DNA from: Chloroflexota bacterium
GTDB lineage: Bacteria > Chloroflexota > Limnocylindria > QHBO01
Direction of reading: 5' to 3'
Length of the DNA: 6,847 nt
Assembly (NCBI GenBank): GCA_024636135.1
Contig: JAGXHP010000122.1
Coordinates: forward strand, 1-6,847
Below the pieces are notes generated by a model. That model did no database searches, was not told the origin of the DNA, and saw only the letters and a list, made by a program, of their open reading frames with translations. The position numbers were made by a program, and so were the translations under genes. Shown here one piece after another: positions 6,083-6,847 of the stretch (position 1 is its first letter; the number at the start of each line of letters is the position of its first letter).

Positions 6083-6100
6083 GCGGCCTCGCCGGACCGC
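6083..6100 (-). promoter_or_regulatory. PyrR binding loop in the pyrR leader
   Basis: The minus-strand RNA reads GCGGUCCGGCGAGGCCGC. It folds into a six-base-pair stem (G-C, C-G, G-C, G-C, U-G, C-G) with the hexaloop CGGCGA. The segment at 6096-6086, UCCGGCGAGGC, matches the PyrR-loop consensus UCCNGNGAGGY at every position, and the U-G pair and six-base loop agree with the Bacillus structure. No terminator or antiterminator follows: the hairpin ends one base before the Shine-Dalgarno sequence. Placement against the ribosome site matches the PyrR-dependent translational repression described in mycobacteria. I infer that UMP-bound PyrR blocks ribosome loading on pyrR and, through the overlapping starts, reduces pyrB and pyrC as well. 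Confidence 0.85.
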
Positions 6101-6119
6101 GTTAAAGGGCTCGCGCCAG

Positions 6120-6125
6120 AGTATA
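6120..6125 (-). promoter_or_regulatory. possible -10 box of the pyrRBC promoter
   Basis: The minus strand reads TATACT (five of six matches to TATAAT), placed so that transcription would begin near 6113 and give a leader of about 40 bases containing the PyrR loop. The -35 region at the expected distance (around 6143-6148, ACCGAG) is poor and lies inside the end of the upstream gene. Readthrough from that gene is also possible. Confidence 0.4.
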
Positions 6126-6133
6126 GCCGGGTA

Positions 6134-6847
6134 TCAGGGCTCCTCGGTCGCCCCGGAAGCGGAGAAGACAGCCGGCCCGAACCACCCCCGATCCGAAGAT
6201 CCCAGGACCTCGACCACGTCCGCGACCGACCCCGTGTTGCGGGTGATGAGGAGCAGGTCTGCGGTCGCCGCGTCGAGGACACCGCCGCGCGGCCGGGCGG
6301 CGCTGATGACGAGGTGGCGCCCGGTCGGGGCGACCTTGACGTCCACGGCGCGGACCTCATCGCCGAGGTCGGCGTCGTCGATGGCGTGCGATCGGGTCAG
6401 GCCTCGCGGATCGGTGGCGTGGCCGAAGTAGACGGCGGCGGCATCGGGGTAGACGAAGCCGCTCGGTCCCTGCGAGATGCCGGTCCATGCGACATCCCAT
6501 ACGGCGAACGCATCCCCGTCCGAGCCCCACGAGATCGCCGCCGATGCGAAGGCGTCGCGGCCGATGGTCAGGTCGCTGAACACGCGTCGCGCGTCAACGA
6601 ACTCGTAGCCGCCGAGGCCGTCTCCGTTGCTCTCCGCGAGCCACGGAGCTCCGCCCTCAACGAACAGCCACTCCGAGCCCGACTGCTCCATGCGCCCCGC
6701 CCAGAAGATCACGAGCTGTCCGTTGGCCGTGACGAGCGGTTGGAAGACGTTCTCGGCCGATGGGTAGCGGCTGTCGGCAGGATCCGTGGGTTCGATCGGG
6801 ACGCTGTCCTCCCGCAGGCTCATCAGGTAGCTGCGCGGTGTGGACCC
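6134..6847 (-). CDS. beta-propeller-like protein, C-terminal part (5' end outside window)
   Basis: The frame is open to the window edge, so the gene probably starts beyond it; the first internal ATG is at 6823. About 237 residues are visible. I do not recognise the family. There are at least three segments of the type hydrophobic-x-(P/A/S)-x-G-x-hydrophobic-(A/V)-(V/I), seen at LVTANGQLVIFWAG, SWGSDGDAFAVWDVAWTG and VAPTGRHLVISAARP. This is the pattern of WD40-like (PD40/TolB-type) propeller blades. Such domains are often exported, but the N-terminus that would show a signal peptide or membrane anchor is missing. The protein ends 62 bases before pyrR with no visible terminator between. Nothing links it to pyrimidine metabolism. 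Confidence 0.72.
   Translation of the reverse strand, partial: GSTPRSYLMSLREDSVPIEPTDPADSRYPSAENVFQPLVTANGQLVIFWAGRMEQSGSEWLFVEGGAPWLAESNGDGLGGYEFVDARRVFSDLTIGRDAFASAAISWGSDGDAFAVWDVAWTGISQGPSGFVYPDAAAVYFGHATDPRGLTRSHAIDDADLGDEVRAVDVKVAPTGRHLVISAARPRGGVLDAATADLLLITRNTGSVADVVEVLGSSDRGWFGPAVFSASGATEEP

Noticed and set aside
6106..6142. Direct repeat AGGGCTC (6106-6112 and 6136-6142) flanking the possible -10 box
   Set aside because: Seven bases in GC-rich sequence are easily met by chance, and one copy lies at the edge of the upstream gene. Nothing else supports an activator site.
5166..6431. Long plus-strand open frame (421 codons) across pyrB, pyrR and the upstream gene
   Set aside because: It is antisense to genes with clear catalytic motifs, is rich in Arg and Ser as expected for a GC-rich shadow frame, and shows no domain.

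Overview
The window is GC-rich bacterial chromosome with frequent GTG starts and tightly packed genes. It is dominated by a de novo pyrimidine locus on the minus strand. The pyrR-pyrB-pyrC order and a stand-alone PyrR regulator fit several phyla, including Actinobacteriota, Chloroflexota, Deinococcota and Firmicutes. The base composition favours a high-GC lineage such as Chloroflexota or Actinobacteriota, but no marker gene settles this. I see no tRNA, rRNA, insertion sequence, CRISPR array or phage gene, and no gene-free stretch longer than about 140 bases.

Layout, left to right. Positions 1-73 (+) hold the C-terminal end of a c-type cytochrome. After three bases follows a stand-alone NAD(P)H-hydrate epimerase (77-988, +). 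It converges on pyrE with a 3-base gap. The minus strand then reads, from right to left: the end of a beta-propeller-like protein (6847-6134), a 62-base leader, pyrR (6071-5526), pyrB (5529-4591), pyrC (4594-3239), a 140-base gap, a two-helix membrane protein (about 3098-2730), a small ferredoxin-like-fold protein (2729-2403), a protein with an internal domain duplication (2406-1579), and pyrE (1582-992).

How the genes work together. PyrB (aspartate transcarbamylase) makes carbamoyl aspartate, PyrC closes it to dihydroorotate, and PyrE adds ribose phosphate to orotate. The carbamoyl-phosphate synthase genes, pyrD and pyrF are not in the window. PyrR is the UMP-sensing RNA-binding regulator. 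Its probable target is visible: the pyrR leader contains a hairpin that matches the PyrR binding-loop consensus, placed directly against the Shine-Dalgarno sequence of pyrR. This points to translational repression rather than transcription attenuation.

The genes fall into two translationally coupled blocks: pyrR-pyrB-pyrC, with 4-base start/stop overlaps, and three uncharacterised genes plus pyrE, with one stop/start abutment and two 4-base overlaps. The 140-base gap between the blocks carries a perfect 25-base palindrome (12-base arms) that looks like a repressor operator. It also carries a short hairpin that nearly matches the PyrR-loop consensus. The most novel content is this second block: pyrE as the last gene of a unit with three unknown genes, one built from two diverged copies of a domain I do not recognise.
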